Assembly: GCF_020166415.1 (NCBI RefSeq)
Contig: NZ_JAIQXV010000005.1
Coordinates: forward strand, 136,453-200,452
Reading direction: 5' to 3'
DNA length: 64,000 nucleotides
From: Deinococcus multiflagellatus
GTDB taxonomy: Bacteria > Deinococcota > Deinococci > Deinococcales > Deinococcaceae
Under the pieces are notes generated by a model. That model ran no database searches, was not told the origin of the DNA, and saw only the letters and a list, made by a program, of their open reading frames with translations. Positions 44,966-55,223 of the stretch are shown in pieces; the stretch's first letter is position 1, and each line of letters begins with the position of its first letter. The translations under genes were made by a program, and so were the position numbers.

Positions 44966-44967
44966 TG

Positions 44968-44995
44968 AACTCCCTCTCTGAGGGAGTTTTTTTAT
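44968..44995 (+). terminator. Intrinsic terminator of tRNA-Pro
   Basis: AACTCCCTC and GAGGGAGTT form a perfect 9-bp stem with a 3-base loop followed by a run of seven T residues. Confidence 0.93.
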
Positions 44996-45147
44996 GCCTC
45001 TCATAGTTGCTGCGAATACGGGTGGGCTCTGGGTTCAAACCATGCGGAAGGACCGGTGTCTCTGGGCGATTCCGGCTCGTCCGTGCCGCTGCCGATTTCC
45101 CCTGTGAACCACCCAAGCCGTTGGATCCCCCACACCTCCGAGCGAGG

Positions 45148-45290
45148 TGATATCGGTCGCCACATGACCTGAATGGTTCACCTTCAGGTCATGTGGTGCG
45201 AGCAGAGCGAGCGACCGCGACAGACGGCGGTTGGAGTTGAGGGGGATGCCTTCCTCCCCTCCATGAAACTGAATTCGGCTGTCTGTCACT
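45148..45290 (+). repeat. Small non-coding repeat, second family, copy 2
   Basis: Aligns in reverse with 33434-33590. The central 14-bp hairpin (45160-45173 with 45183-45196) has one base pair swapped relative to copy 1 (T-A here, A-T there) with pairing kept. Also shares GAGCGACCGCGACAGAC and GTTGAGGGGG. Confidence 0.75.
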
Positions 45291-45700
45291 CATGCGAGAG
45301 AGTTTCGGATACTGCCCTGCTGGCCTGCTCTAAACCTCTCACAACGTTCTGCACTTCAGTCAATGGGGGCGATTTCTCAAGCTCAACCAGTTCCTGCACT
45401 TCCCATCTGAACCGCAAGCTCGCATTCGGCTGACTCGGTTCATGCCAGTGGTTGAGCAACCGGCCACCGAAGTCCCGTGTCTGAACTTTATTGCTGTGGA
45501 TTCTGAACCAGTTCCTGTCTGCACGGCCAAACGCCCAGCACGATGCGCATTCCGAGGTGCATGATCGCCGGGAAGAGGGGCTGACAGGGCGGCGATCAGC
45601 CACTGAGGTGAATGAAGTTGTCTGCGAGACTCCCCAACGCGCCCTTCAATCGGCGGCTGAGGTGGGTTCCTCCTGGCATGGACCGTGACAAGGTTGGATA
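45291..45700. other. Gap with no convincing gene
   Basis: Of mixed composition. A minus-strand frame at 45286-45603 has a protein-like C-terminal half ([17 protein letters not shown]), and a nearby frame has a GTHLSRRLKGALGSLADN stretch, so this may hold remnants of an old gene, but no start, ribosome site or family could be identified. Confidence 0.35.
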
Positions 45701-45703
45701 GAG

Positions 45704-45746
45704 AGCACAGGGACGCAAGGCCAGAATGGCCTTGCGTCCCTGTGCT
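45704..45746. terminator. Perfect 20-bp hairpin after the DUF11 lipoprotein gene
   Basis: AGCACAGGGACGCAAGGCCA (45704-45723) pairs exactly with 45727-45746 across a GAA loop. No T-run follows, but position 31 bases after the stop at 45777 suggests a transcript end or processing site. Confidence 0.7.
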
Positions 45747-45776
45747 GTAAGAACCGTTGGACCGATGCAGTCTGAT

Positions 45777-48389
45777 TTACTGCGCGATGATGGTCGAGGG
45801 TTCGGAGGAAATCCCGCCGTAGGTGTTGGCCGAGCGGATGCCGCGTCCGTCCCAGTAGAAGCCGCTGAAGTACTGCTGGGCGCGGGCAGTCCCAGCCGGA
45901 GCAATCACGGTGTGGCGGGTGTAGAGCACGGCGTTGGGCTGAATCACGAAGTCAGAGCGCAGGCGCACGGTCTGCGCAGAGGTGCCCACGTTGGTGAGGA
46001 AGTAGTCCACGCCTTCAACCAGCGCCACGCGTGAGGGGTTGGTGTAGTCACTGACGATCGCGCCGGTCACTGGGTCACGCACAGGGGTCGGGTCATAGAA
46101 GACTTCTGTCTTGCGGATCTGGAACACGCCGCCCACCGTGCGGGGGTCAGACACGCGGTCGTTGTAGCCGAAGGAGTAGCTGATGACGTTGTCACGCAGC
46201 CCCTCGTTCGAGCCGGTCTCCACCGACTGGGCACTCACGTAGGCGAATTCCGTCTGCTCACGGAAGGGGTCGCCGGGGTCGGTCATCTGGGTCTGGGTGG
46301 CCACGATGCTCGCCACGTTCACGCAGGCCCGGGCCGAGCCTGTGGGCGTGCCGCCGGGGTACGAGAAAGCGTAGGTGCCGGTATCGCAGTACTCGCCGGG
46401 TAGGGCGCCTTGCGGAATCGTGCTGCTGACCAGCAGGGTGGCAGACTCGCCAGGGGCCAGAGTGAGGCGTTCAGTGGCCGAAACAACGCGACTGGCGGGA
46501 TCGTAGTAAGCGCCGCGCGTTACGCCACGAATGGTGTAGGACCCGCTGCCGAAGTTCACGAAGAGGGGCTGGCCGTTGGTGCCGTTGGTGGGGTTGTTGC
46601 CCAGCAGATCGTACAGGTCAATGTTGCTGGCGGTGGCCGAGCTGTTGTTGCGAACCGTGATCAGGGAGTTGTAGGTTTCGCCTGGGCGCAGGGTGGGGGT
46701 GGGGGCCGCAGTGCCAGTGGGGGCCGTGGAGCCGGTGTAGTTGACCTTGTTGATCACAAGGCTGGGGGTCGCTACCGTCAAGCACGCGTTGGCGTTGCCC
46801 TGGGCCGGGTTGCCGTTGGGGGCGCTGTATGAGCCGGTGTCGCAGTACTGGCCGTCAGCGGTCGGCGTGACCGAGAAGACGAAGTTCCGCGTCTGTCCGG
46901 GCTGAATCGTGATGGGTGCCGAGGTGGCAAAGCCACCCTGGGCGTTGGCGGTGGTGCCCGCCGGTACGCTGTTGACGCGGTAGTTGGCCAGGGTCCCCGT
47001 GGTGAGTACGTCGCTGACATTCACGCCGGTGGCAGGCGCCGTTCCGCCGTTGTAGACGCTGACGCGCACGCCCACCGTCTGGTTGCTGACCACGCTGTAG
47101 TTGCTGCCCAGGCTGCCCGTCACGTTGCCCTGGGCGTCCAGGGTCACGAAGTCCTTGAAGATGTTCAGCTGAGGCGCCGCCACGCGGAAGCACTCGTTGT
47201 CGCTGAGGTTGGGGGTGGTGGTAATGCCGAAATCGACGTTCGTGTACTGCAGAACAGCAGCCGTATCACAGTAAGTGTCGACGGCGTTGCCCCGGGCTGT
47301 GAAGGTCAGTGTGCGGGTCTGCCCAGCCGGCACCACATCAATCACCGTGTTGAAGCCGGTCCCGTTCACGGTGTTCAGGGCCACAGGGTTGCCGTTGGCG
47401 TCGGTCACCGTGCTCAGCGTGTAGGCGCTGGCCAGACCACTCGTCAGGCGATCAGTGACCGTCACATTCGTCGCGTCGGCTGCTCCCGAGTTGGTAATGG
47501 TGATGCGCAGCTGCGCCGGCTCGTTAAGGCCAAAGTAGCCATTGGGGGACGGGTTGATCAGATCCTTGGAGATGGTGAGGCGGGGGGCCGGTGCAAAGCG
47601 CTTGTTCAGGTTCTGCTTGCCCACCTCGGTGCCGTTCACGTAGGCGATAGCGCGCACTGTAGCGGTGGCGCGGTCGGCGTCGGCAAACAGGGTGATCCAG
47701 CTGAACCCGTCAGTGTCGGGCGAGGCAAGACCGGTGAGGTTGTTGAACGGATAGTTACGGTCAGAGGTGGGGAAGCGCACATTCACGCCGTCGCGGCGGT
47801 TGGTGGTGGTCGCGGCACTCAGCGCGTTGTCGTTGATGTCCTGTGAGCGGTACCCGGTTGGCATGCCGCCTTCGTCGGCCGCGCTGATCCGGGTGCCGCC
47901 CGTCTGGTCCACGATGTCCCAGCGAATGTCGGCGCCGACCACCGGATAACGGTTGCCGTCATCGGCGCGGTAGGTCACGTAGCCAGCAGCGAGGTTCTGG
48001 GTGCGGCTCGGAGCAATCTCGCTGCGCTCGGCGGCGTTGTCGGTCCCGGCAGCGTTCGCGCCGCCTGAGTTCACCACGGTCGAGTCAATGCCGCCATTGG
48101 GCAGGTCCTGCAAGAAAGCGGAGAACTGGAAGCGACCTTCTTCGACAGCGGCGCGAACGTTGGTGATGGTCACCAGGGTCCCGTTGGCGCTGCGGTACGC
48201 AATGGTACCGTCGGTGGCCAGAGGGCTGACCGGCTTATACACAGGATCGGCGGGTTTAGAAACGTATCCTGGACCTTTCGAGGGGGTCGTGGCAGGTGGG
48301 TTGGAGGCGTTGGGAGAGGTCGTGTTGCCACACGCGGCCAGCAGGAGAACGCAGGTCAGGCTAAAAAGTCCTACACGTTTTGCATCCAT
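45777..48389 (-). CDS. Large surface lipoprotein with DUF11-type repeats
   Basis: Exported protein of 870 residues. MDAKRVGLFSLTCVLLLAAC is a lipoprotein signal peptide with lipobox LAAC, followed by a Pro/Ser/Thr-rich tether. At least two to three DUF11-type beta modules follow, each with N-(S/N)-G-x-A-x-A-(T)-N-V/I-x-V-x-D (GAADATNVTVTDRL near 305; GTAPATGVNVSDVL near 455; SSATASNIDLYDLL near 590). Low GC-skewed, Thr/Asn/Ser-rich composition unlike its neighbours. GAGGAGGG stands before the ATG. Probably an envelope or adhesion protein; the partner is unknown. Confidence 0.85.
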   Translation of the reverse strand: MDAKRVGLFSLTCVLLLAACGNTTSPNASNPPATTPSKGPGYVSKPADPVYKPVSPLATDGTIAYRSANGTLVTITNVRAAVEEGRFQFSAFLQDLPNGGIDSTVVNSGGANAAGTDNAAERSEIAPSRTQNLAAGYVTYRADDGNRYPVVGADIRWDIVDQTGGTRISAADEGGMPTGYRSQDINDNALSAATTTNRRDGVNVRFPTSDRNYPFNNLTGLASPDTDGFSWITLFADADRATATVRAIAYVNGTEVGKQNLNKRFAPAPRLTISKDLINPSPNGYFGLNEPAQLRITITNSGAADATNVTVTDRLTSGLASAYTLSTVTDANGNPVALNTVNGTGFNTVIDVVPAGQTRTLTFTARGNAVDTYCDTAAVLQYTNVDFGITTTPNLSDNECFRVAAPQLNIFKDFVTLDAQGNVTGSLGSNYSVVSNQTVGVRVSVYNGGTAPATGVNVSDVLTTGTLANYRVNSVPAGTTANAQGGFATSAPITIQPGQTRNFVFSVTPTADGQYCDTGSYSAPNGNPAQGNANACLTVATPSLVINKVNYTGSTAPTGTAAPTPTLRPGETYNSLITVRNNSSATASNIDLYDLLGNNPTNGTNGQPLFVNFGSGSYTIRGVTRGAYYDPASRVVSATERLTLAPGESATLLVSSTIPQGALPGEYCDTGTYAFSYPGGTPTGSARACVNVASIVATQTQMTDPGDPFREQTEFAYVSAQSVETGSNEGLRDNVISYSFGYNDRVSDPRTVGGVFQIRKTEVFYDPTPVRDPVTGAIVSDYTNPSRVALVEGVDYFLTNVGTSAQTVRLRSDFVIQPNAVLYTRHTVIAPAGTARAQQYFSGFYWDGRGIRSANTYGGISSEPSTIIAQ

Positions 48390-48665
48390 ATTACCCTCCT
48401 CGGGAAATGGTTAAGAAGTCGTTTGATAGCGTTGGGGCGGGGGTCAATCTGATTTAACCCCTTGCCAGCTTTGACTCACCGGACGTTTCCGATACTAAGG
48501 AATATGGGGACAGCTTGAAATACATGAGATATTAATAACCATCACAAACCCTTTAGCTGACTGTAGGGCAGCGTCAGAAAGGAAAGAATGAAGAAAAACG
48601 TATAATTTATTTGTCTTAAAAACGTTATTCTATGAGGGACGATGAAACCGGTCTTCATGATTCTG

Positions 48666-48709
48666 GCATCGCCCGTCAGCTGTTGGACCTTAGAGCTGGC
48701 GGGCGATGC
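48666..48709. repeat. Strong 16-bp hairpin
   Basis: GCATCGCCCGTCAGCT pairs with AGCTGGCGGGCGATGC with one G-T pair and a 12-base loop. It lies about 60 bases downstream of a TATAAT box on the plus strand. Confidence 0.6.
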
Positions 48710-49216
48710 GGTGTTCGACAGACCTTTTGCCTGCACGCCCAGCACCGTCCTGAGGAGGGGTCTGGGACAGCTTCAGGTTCTCCTGCTCCGCCAAGGTTGC
48801 AGCGGGCCTTACTCTTGATGCCCTCTCCAGAGAAGACGGCCTGCAACAGCGCATGGTGTGCCTGGAGCACGGGTTTCTTGGGGCCGGGTGGAAGAAAGGC
48901 TCCTCAACCACCTTGAACGAGGTGCCGAGAGCCCTTGAAGGTCAGACAACGGACTGAATTGGCTGGGCCGGGCAGTATGGTGTGGGCCCTAACGCAGCCG
49001 GCATGTCCCAAGCCGCCTAAAAGCGAGCCCCAGAGCCGCACTGGGGTCAACGCCAGGGCAGTTCTAGGGCAAACGACCCAGGTGCCTGAGCAAGGCAGCA
49101 GTACCCAGGGCCTTCCGGGGCCACTGCCTTCAGGATGGGCAGACAGCTCCGGGGCGACGGCCGCCCGTGATTCCCTTCAAGCAGTGGTGCATAGTAGCGC
49201 AACTGGGGAAGACACT

Positions 49217-49249
49217 ACCCCCACTCCGGGCTACGCCGGAAGTGGGGGT
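49217..49249. repeat. Hairpin, terminator-like
   Basis: ACCCCCACT (49217-49225) pairs with AGTGGGGGT (49241-49249), extended by CCGG/CCGG with one bulged base. Confidence 0.55.
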
Positions 49250-49411
49250 TAACAGACAATTGGGGCCCCAGTTGGGTAGGTTTGTGGGTCAGCTGCTCAA
49301 CTGAGGTTCTCTCCTGCCTTCTTGCAAGAGGGTCGTCACCAGCAGGGCCAACTTGGCGCATGCCCATGAAGTGGGCGTCTGTGGCCTGCTCTGCTGGCGT
49401 CCCCAGTCGAC

Positions 49412-49615
49412 CTACAGCGTGGCCAGCAGGTCGTGGTGGCTGAGCTTCAGGTGCACCGCGCTGTCCACGCCAGCCACCGTGTCCAGCGGCACGAAATGGT
49501 CGCGGTTGTCGTCGGGCAGCCGCATGCGAATGTATTCACGGTCGACTTCCACCACTTGGCCGTGCTGCACGCCGTCGGCGCAGACAATAGGCATTCCCTG
49601 GGTAATCTCGTTCAT
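49412..49615 (-). CDS. DUF2171-type small protein
   Basis: Protein of 67 residues from MNEITQGMPIVCADGVQHGQVVEVDREYIRM, preceded by GGAGGTGA. The strand pattern ADG-x-x-x-G-x-V and HFVPLDTVAGVDSAVHL match DUF2171/PRC-barrel-like small proteins, common in Deinococcus and often stress-linked. The role is unknown. It is in line with the DUF892 gene but separated by a terminator. Confidence 0.82.
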   Translation of the reverse strand: MNEITQGMPIVCADGVQHGQVVEVDREYIRMRLPDDNRDHFVPLDTVAGVDSAVHLKLSHHDLLATL

Positions 49616-49754
49616 CACGTCACCTCCGGTCTGGGCCGCGCCCGTGGGCGGGCCAGGCTGGCTTCTACTGTGTGGCCGCGCGGCGGGGTGCAGATGAGCC
49701 CCGCGTTCAGCCCTCCCAATGGTCGGCCGGCACTGGTTGGCCAGCAGCGCCGCC

Positions 49755-49786
49755 AAAAAAGGGCGCCCCAGGGCCAAAGCCCGGGG
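49755..49786 (-). terminator. Intrinsic terminator of the DUF892 gene
   Basis: GCCCCGGGCTTTGGCCCTGG forms a GC stem-loop on the minus strand (49764-49786), followed by GCCC and six T residues (49755-49760). Confidence 0.85.
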
Positions 49787-49807
49787 CGACGCGGGGGGGT
49801 TTCTCCC

Positions 49808-50302
49808 TCAGGCGCGGGCAGCGGCTTGGTTGATGGTGTCGGCTAGCATGGTCAGTTCCTTATCGGTGGCCTTCTCTTCGTTCTCGGTGACGCGCAGCAC
49901 TTCCAGGTGGCCCTGCTGGCCCAGCACCTCGGCGTAGCGGGCCACGGTGCCGTAGCCGGCGATCTCGTAGTGCTCCACGCGCTGGGCGCAGGCGATCAGG
50001 CCCGCGTCCTTCACCTCGGGGGCGGCCTGCTCCTGAATCATCTCGTTGCCTTCGGCGATCAGGCCCTGCATGGCTTTGCAGGTGTGGCCGCCCGGGGCCA
50101 TGCCCAGGTCGGCGAACACCGATTCCAGGCGCTGCACCTGCTGCTGGGTCTGCCCCAAGTGCTTGAGAAAGCCCTGTTGCAGCTGGGGGTTGCTGGCGGC
50201 CTGCGCCATCTTGGGCAGCGCTTCAACGAGCTGGGTTTCGGCGGAATAGAGATCCTTGAGCTGTTCAACGTAAAGATCGTGCAGGTTTTTCATGGCCGTC
50301 AT
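49808..50302 (-). CDS. YciE/YciF-type ferritin-like protein (DUF892)
   Basis: Protein of 164 residues with a four-helix ferritin-like fold. [27 protein letters not shown] opens the family; metal ligands would be the Glu and His residues of the helices (E-x-Q near 22, H near 48, [10 protein letters not shown] near 110). YciF-type proteins are stress-induced in other bacteria; the enzymatic role is unclear. Starts at 50302 (MTAMKNLHD) or 50293; GGAGGG precedes the first. Own terminator. Confidence 0.9.
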   Translation of the reverse strand: MTAMKNLHDLYVEQLKDLYSAETQLVEALPKMAQAASNPQLQQGFLKHLGQTQQQVQRLESVFADLGMAPGGHTCKAMQGLIAEGNEMIQEQAAPEVKDAGLIACAQRVEHYEIAGYGTVARYAEVLGQQGHLEVLRVTENEEKATDKELTMLADTINQAAARA

Positions 50303-50474
50303 ATGGACCCTCCTTGGCGTTCTGCCGAATCATCCGGCCTCTGGTCTAAAGGTCCCGGCAAGTCTGATGAAGAGCAATTCACCGCCTCCTCGCCGCAGCG
50401 CGGGGTTGCCTCAAGGTCTGCTGAACCCTGCCCGGTTGCCCGGCGGGCGCGTGCGGCCCCGGGCCCAGGCGCGG

Positions 50475-50480
50475 TATCAT
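50475..50480 (+). promoter_or_regulatory. -10 box (TATCAT) of the phosphoesterase-holB pair
   Basis: TATCAT six bases before the GTG at 50487; leaderless arrangement. Confidence 0.5.
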
Positions 50481-50486
50481 GGGCGT

Positions 50487-51235
<749 letters not shown>

Positions 51236-51239
<4 letters not shown>

Positions 51240-52201
51240 GCCCGGATGCCCTGGGGCACGGGGCCCTGCGCGCCCCCCTGCCAGAACCGCACGCCGCGCT
51301 GCTGGAACAGACCGGCACCTTTGCGGGCAACGCCCTGCTGCTGACTGGCCCAGCGCGGGTGGGCAAGCGCGCTCTGGCGCAGGCGGTGGCCGCGCAGCAC
51401 AACTGCCAGGGGGTGCGGGGCGTGTACGGCGAGGCCTGCGGGGCCTGTCCCTCCTGCCGGGCGCTGGCGGCGGGCGCGCACCCGGACCTGCTGCTGATCG
51501 AGCCGCGCGCCACAACCACCACGGGCAAGGCCGCGCGGCGCAAGCTGATTCCCATTGGCGCGATTCTGGAGGCCCGCGACAAGGGCCGCGAGTACGACAC
51601 CCACGTCTTTGAGTTTCTGGAGGTGCGCCCCACCTTCACCCGGCGCGTGGTGATTGTGGACGGCGCCGAGCACCTGGGCCAGGAGGCCGCCAACGCCCTG
51701 CTGAAGCTGGTGGAAGAGCCGCCCCACCGCGCCCTGTTCGTGTTTCTGGCCGAGGATCTGCGCGCGGTGCTGCCCACCATCGTCAGCCGCAGCGCCCGCC
51801 TGAATGTGGCGCCGCTGCCCGACGCCCTGCTGGAACGCGCCCTGGTGCTGGGCGGGAGCGCCCCCGATCCCACCCTGGTGGCCTTTGCGGCGGGCCGCGC
51901 CGGGGTGCTGGCCGACCCGGCGCCCGTGCAGGCCGCCCTGGAAGACGCCCGCACCCTCTCGCAGGGCCTGGAGCGCGGCCTGCTGAGCGCCCTGGAAGCC
52001 GCCGAGGGCCTGGAAAAACGCTGGGGGCCCTGGCACCCCGAAGCCCTGCGCTTTTCCTGGCGCGCCGCGCCCCCCCACGAGCGCGCCCGCGCCGACGCCG
52101 CCCTGAGCGCCCTGCAAGACGCCCTGGAAGCCTACGCCAGCCCCAGCCTGAGCTTTCAGGTGTTTGCCCTGGCCCTGCGGGATGCGTTCGGTTACAACTG
52201 A
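51236..52201 (+). CDS. holB: DNA polymerase III subunit delta'
   Basis: Clamp-loader subunit of 321 residues. Residues 27-50 hold a P-loop-like [11 protein letters not shown]; the zinc cluster is CGACPSC with an earlier Cys (near 53-64). The sensor region [26 protein letters not shown] is classical for delta', and TIVSRSARL stands where the SRC arginine finger is expected, with Ser in place of Cys. In the complex it works with DnaX and delta to load the beta clamp. Coupled by ATGA to the phosphoesterase. Confidence 0.92.
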
Positions 52202-52360
52202 GACGGGTTGAAAAGGACTTGTTTCTCTCGTGACCGCTCTCCGTGTTGCCCTCTCCCCTGGTGGGAGAGGGAGGGAGGAGCGGAGCGACGGAAGGGTGAG
52301 GGGACCACCGGGTGGCTCGGACGGGTGTGGCGTCAATGTAGTTCCGCATGAACCAGCACG
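52202..52360. repeat. GAGGG-rich repeat between holB and the MBL gene
   Basis: Holds CCTCTCCCCTGG-TGGGAGAGGGAGG, which can fold into a stem, and then GGAGCGGAGCGACGGAAGGG. No gene is seen. It resembles a repeat but no second full copy is present here. Confidence 0.45.
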
Positions 52361-52366
52361 TACACT
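52361..52366 (+). promoter_or_regulatory. -10 box (TACACT) of the MBL-fold gene
   Basis: TACACT seven bases before the ATG at 52374. Confidence 0.5.
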
Positions 52367-52373
52367 GCCGCAC

Positions 52374-53027
<654 letters not shown>

Positions 53028-53196
53028 GGCGGCGGGCCTTCAGGACCGGGTCACCGGGCACGGCGCGGGCTGTTCCAGGTCTGCGGCGCTCCCCAAGGCC
53101 ACGAGAACCTAGGCCGGCATGTCGTGGGGGGGCTCTCCCGCGCTGCCCTAGGCGGCTAAAGGCCAGCTCAAGCCCCAGCGCGGCCCAGCGGCGCGC

Positions 53197-53202
53197 TACC
53201 CT
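53197..53202 (+). promoter_or_regulatory. -10 box (TACCCT) before a mini-ORF
   Basis: TACCCT lies six bases before the ATG at 53209 of a seven-codon frame that leads into the DUF2270 gene. Confidence 0.45.
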
Positions 53203-53208
53203 GTCGCC

Positions 53209-53229
53209 ATGCGCCGGGGGCAAGGCTGA
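53209..53229 (+). CDS. Six-residue leader ORF coupled to the DUF2270 gene
   Basis: ATG at 53209 opens MRRGQG and stops with TGA at 53227-53229, which shares its A with the next ATG (TGATG). As TACCCT stands six bases before it, the leaderless ribosome would start here and re-start on the DUF2270 frame. It may be a device to reach the second ATG; a real peptide role is not implied. Confidence 0.5.
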   Translation: MRRGQG

Positions 53230-53900
53230 TGCCAGGAACGGGGGCGGGGCCAGGGGCGGTGGTCGGCGGCCTGACCGATGTCAGCTACACCACCAACGCC
53301 GCCAACGCCCTGATCCACCTGTACCGCGCCGAGGTGGGCAAGATGACCGCCTACCGCCAGCGGCTGGACATGACCACCAACTGGTCGGTGGTGACCACGG
53401 CGGGCCTCGCGTCCTTCGCGCTGGGCGACGTGAACAACAGCCACGCCACCTTTCTGTTCGCCATGTTCATGAACTACTTTTTTCTGCGCCTGGAGGCCCG
53501 GCGCTTCCGCACCTTCGAGATCGCGCACCACCGCGTGCGCATCATGGAGCGCTTTTTTTACCCCGCCATGCTGGGCGACCGCGTGGACCCGGGCTGGCAC
53601 CAGCTGCTGCTGGCCGAACTGGGCAAGCCCCGCAGCCCCATGACCCGCGCCGACGCCCTGGGCTGGCGCCTGAGCCGCAACTACCTGTGGATTTACGCCG
53701 CCGTGCTGCTGGCGTGGCTGGCGAAGCTGGACCTGGGGCAGCCCAAGGGCTGGGTGATGACCTTCCCCGAGGCCTTGTCGCTGGCCGATATCGGCAACTT
53801 TCCGGGGTGGGCGGTGTTTCTGGGCGTGGGCCTGTTCTACCTGCACCTGATTTTCCTGGCCGCCCGCGCCGCGCGCACCTATCCGCTGGAAGAGGGCTAG
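53229..53900 (+). CDS. DUF2270 membrane protein
   Basis: Protein of 223 residues. Membrane segments at about 58-70/75-92 ([38 protein letters not shown]) and near 155-172 and 192-212. The segments [17 protein letters not shown] and [23 protein letters not shown] are typical of DUF2270, a family of unknown function. The N-terminal 15 residues ([14 protein letters not shown]) are weak, so the true start may be further in. The start codon is coupled to a mini-ORF. Confidence 0.82.
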   Translation: MPGTGAGPGAVVGGLTDVSYTTNAANALIHLYRAEVGKMTAYRQRLDMTTNWSVVTTAGLASFALGDVNNSHATFLFAMFMNYFFLRLEARRFRTFEIAHHRVRIMERFFYPAMLGDRVDPGWHQLLLAELGKPRSPMTRADALGWRLSRNYLWIYAAVLLAWLAKLDLGQPKGWVMTFPEALSLADIGNFPGWAVFLGVGLFYLHLIFLAARAARTYPLEEG

Positions 53901-53925
53901 CGCGGTTGACGAAACAACCCCCTCA

Positions 53926-53976
53926 CCCGTGTCTGCGGCGCAGCTCTTCGAGTCCCGCGAGGGGCGAGGGTCGAGA
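53926..53976 (-). repeat. Fragment of the MITE-like element core
   Basis: TCTGCGGCGCAGCTCTTCGA and GAGTCCC with the GAGGGGCGAGGG box match the centre of the elements at 4136 and 13625; the ends are missing. Confidence 0.6.
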
Positions 53977-54069
53977 CCCAACCTCATCTCCATGTCAACG
54001 GCGCTAAGTCTCTTGCGGGTGATGTTCAGATCAACCAGGCGGATTGTAATGGGGTGAGGGGTGAGTTCC

Positions 54070-54864
54070 TTACGCCCGGCCCCGCCGCACCCGGGCCTCG
54101 CGCCACAGCTGCGTGCCCAGCAGGGCCGCCGCCTGCAGGCCCAAGCTGCGGTGATACCACCCGGGCCGCCCCGCCAGCAAGCACAGCCCCAGGCCCAGCA
54201 GTTGCGTGGACAGCCCCAGGTTGGCGCTAAGGCTCAGGGCGGCCCTGGGGGTGTAGGCGCGGCGGTCAGCGGTGGTGGGCAGGCGGCCCGCCGCGCGGCG
54301 CAGCCGGGCCTCGAACAGGGCGCCCAGCACCCGCTCCTGCGGCGTGAAGTAGGCGGCGTACACCGCTTCCAGGGCGCGCAGCACCAGCGGATGATCGCCA
54401 CCCTGGGCCGGCGAGGCCCGGAAGGTCTGCCCCCGGGCCTCGCGGTACTCGCGCTCCCACAGGTAATCCACGCTCAGAATCAGGCTTTGCAGCAGCGTCA
54501 ATGCCCAGCCCGCCCGGCCGGCCAGGGCCACGTTCAGGGCGGCGTTCACCACAAGGTCCATCTCGGTGTCCAGATAGCGGCCGGTCGCGGTGGTCTGCCC
54601 GGTGGCGCGCGCCAGCTGGCCGTCCAGGTTGTCCAGCAGGGTTTTCAGCTGCAGCAGCAGCGCCGGGGTCAGGCGGTCGCCGCGCCGGATCAGGCCCGCT
54701 GCGCACAGGCCCAGCGCGGTGTGCACCAGCACCACATGGGCCGGGTTCACGCCGCGCCGGGCCAGCAGCGGCACGAACTGCTGCGCGGCCGGGCGAAACA
54801 GCGCCTCGCAGGCCCATTCCCGCGCGGGCCGGGCCTTGAAGGTGTGGGCGGGGTCCTGGTTTAC
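54070..54864 (-). CDS. CDP-alcohol phosphatidyltransferase-like membrane protein, unusual start
   Basis: Protein of about 264 residues. The CDP-alcohol phosphotransferase motif D-G-x2-A-R-x8-G-x3-D-x3-D is seen as [12 protein letters not shown]...GRYLDTEMD near residue 75. Several membrane segments follow. It would join an alcohol to a CDP-lipid in phospholipid synthesis. No ATG, GTG or TTG lies near the expected start. The frame instead has GTA (54862-54864) overlapping the upstream TAA, where a GTG/TGA overlap would be expected. The open frame upstream overlaps the neighbouring gene by 200 bases. Start uncertain; a sequencing error or mutation is possible. Confidence 0.72.
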   Translation of the reverse strand, partial: VNQDPAHTFKARPAREWACEALFRPAAQQFVPLLARRGVNPAHVVLVHTALGLCAAGLIRRGDRLTPALLLQLKTLLDNLDGQLARATGQTTATGRYLDTEMDLVVNAALNVALAGRAGWALTLLQSLILSVDYLWEREYREARGQTFRASPAQGGDHPLVLRALEAVYAAYFTPQERVLGALFEARLRRAAGRLPTTADRRAYTPRAALSLSANLGLSTQLLGLGLCLLAGRPGWYHRSLGLQAAALLGTQLWREARVRRGRA

Positions 54865-55223
54865 CGGCGGCCCCCGCGCGGGGCGCTTTTGCGCACGCCG
54901 GCATAGCGGTTGCGCTCCTTGCGGCGCTGGGCCCGGGTAGTGCGCCCGGCGGCGCTGCGGGCGTCCACCTGGGCCTGCAGGCGCCGAGGCACAAAGGTGT
55001 CCACGTTCAGAAAGCGCGACAGGGGCAGGTACAGCGCCAGCACGAACAGCAGACTGCCCCACCAGGTGTTCAGGTAGGGCCGCAGCGGCGTGAATTGCAG
55101 CAGGCTGCTCAGCAGCGTGGCCAGCACCGCAAACAGCATCACGCGCACCAGCAGTTTCAGCAGCTTGGGCGTGGTGAAGCCGGGGTGGGGGTCCGGCGTG
55201 GTCAGCCAGCGCCAGGGATTCAT
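54861..55223 (-). CDS. Small membrane protein with basic tail
   Basis: Protein of 120 residues. Membrane segments at about 23-43 ([20 protein letters not shown]) and 54-70 ([16 protein letters not shown]). The C-terminal 45 residues are strongly basic ([14 protein letters not shown]). I recognise no family. It overlaps the gene upstream by four bases and the CDP-alcohol gene downstream by a few bases, so the three form one operon. Confidence 0.78.
   Translation of the reverse strand: MNPWRWLTTPDPHPGFTTPKLLKLLVRVMLFAVLATLLSSLLQFTPLRPYLNTWWGSLLFVLALYLPLSRFLNVDTFVPRRLQAQVDARSAAGRTTRAQRRKERNRYAGVRKSAPRGGRR

Larger units (their letters stand above)
48390..49411. other. About 1 kb without a supported gene
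   Basis: Contains the upstream region of the DUF11 gene, an AT-rich island at about 48480-48660 with a TATAAT box on the plus strand at 48601-48606, and two hairpins: a 16-bp stem at 48666-48681 with 48694-48709 and a GC hairpin at 49217-49249. Small frames exist but none has a ribosome site or protein-like composition. An unannotated small RNA from the TATAAT box ending at a hairpin is possible. Confidence 0.45.

Noticed and set aside
48632..49252. Small plus-strand frames in the gene-free kilobase
   Set aside because: No ribosome site, low-quality composition, interrupted by hairpins.
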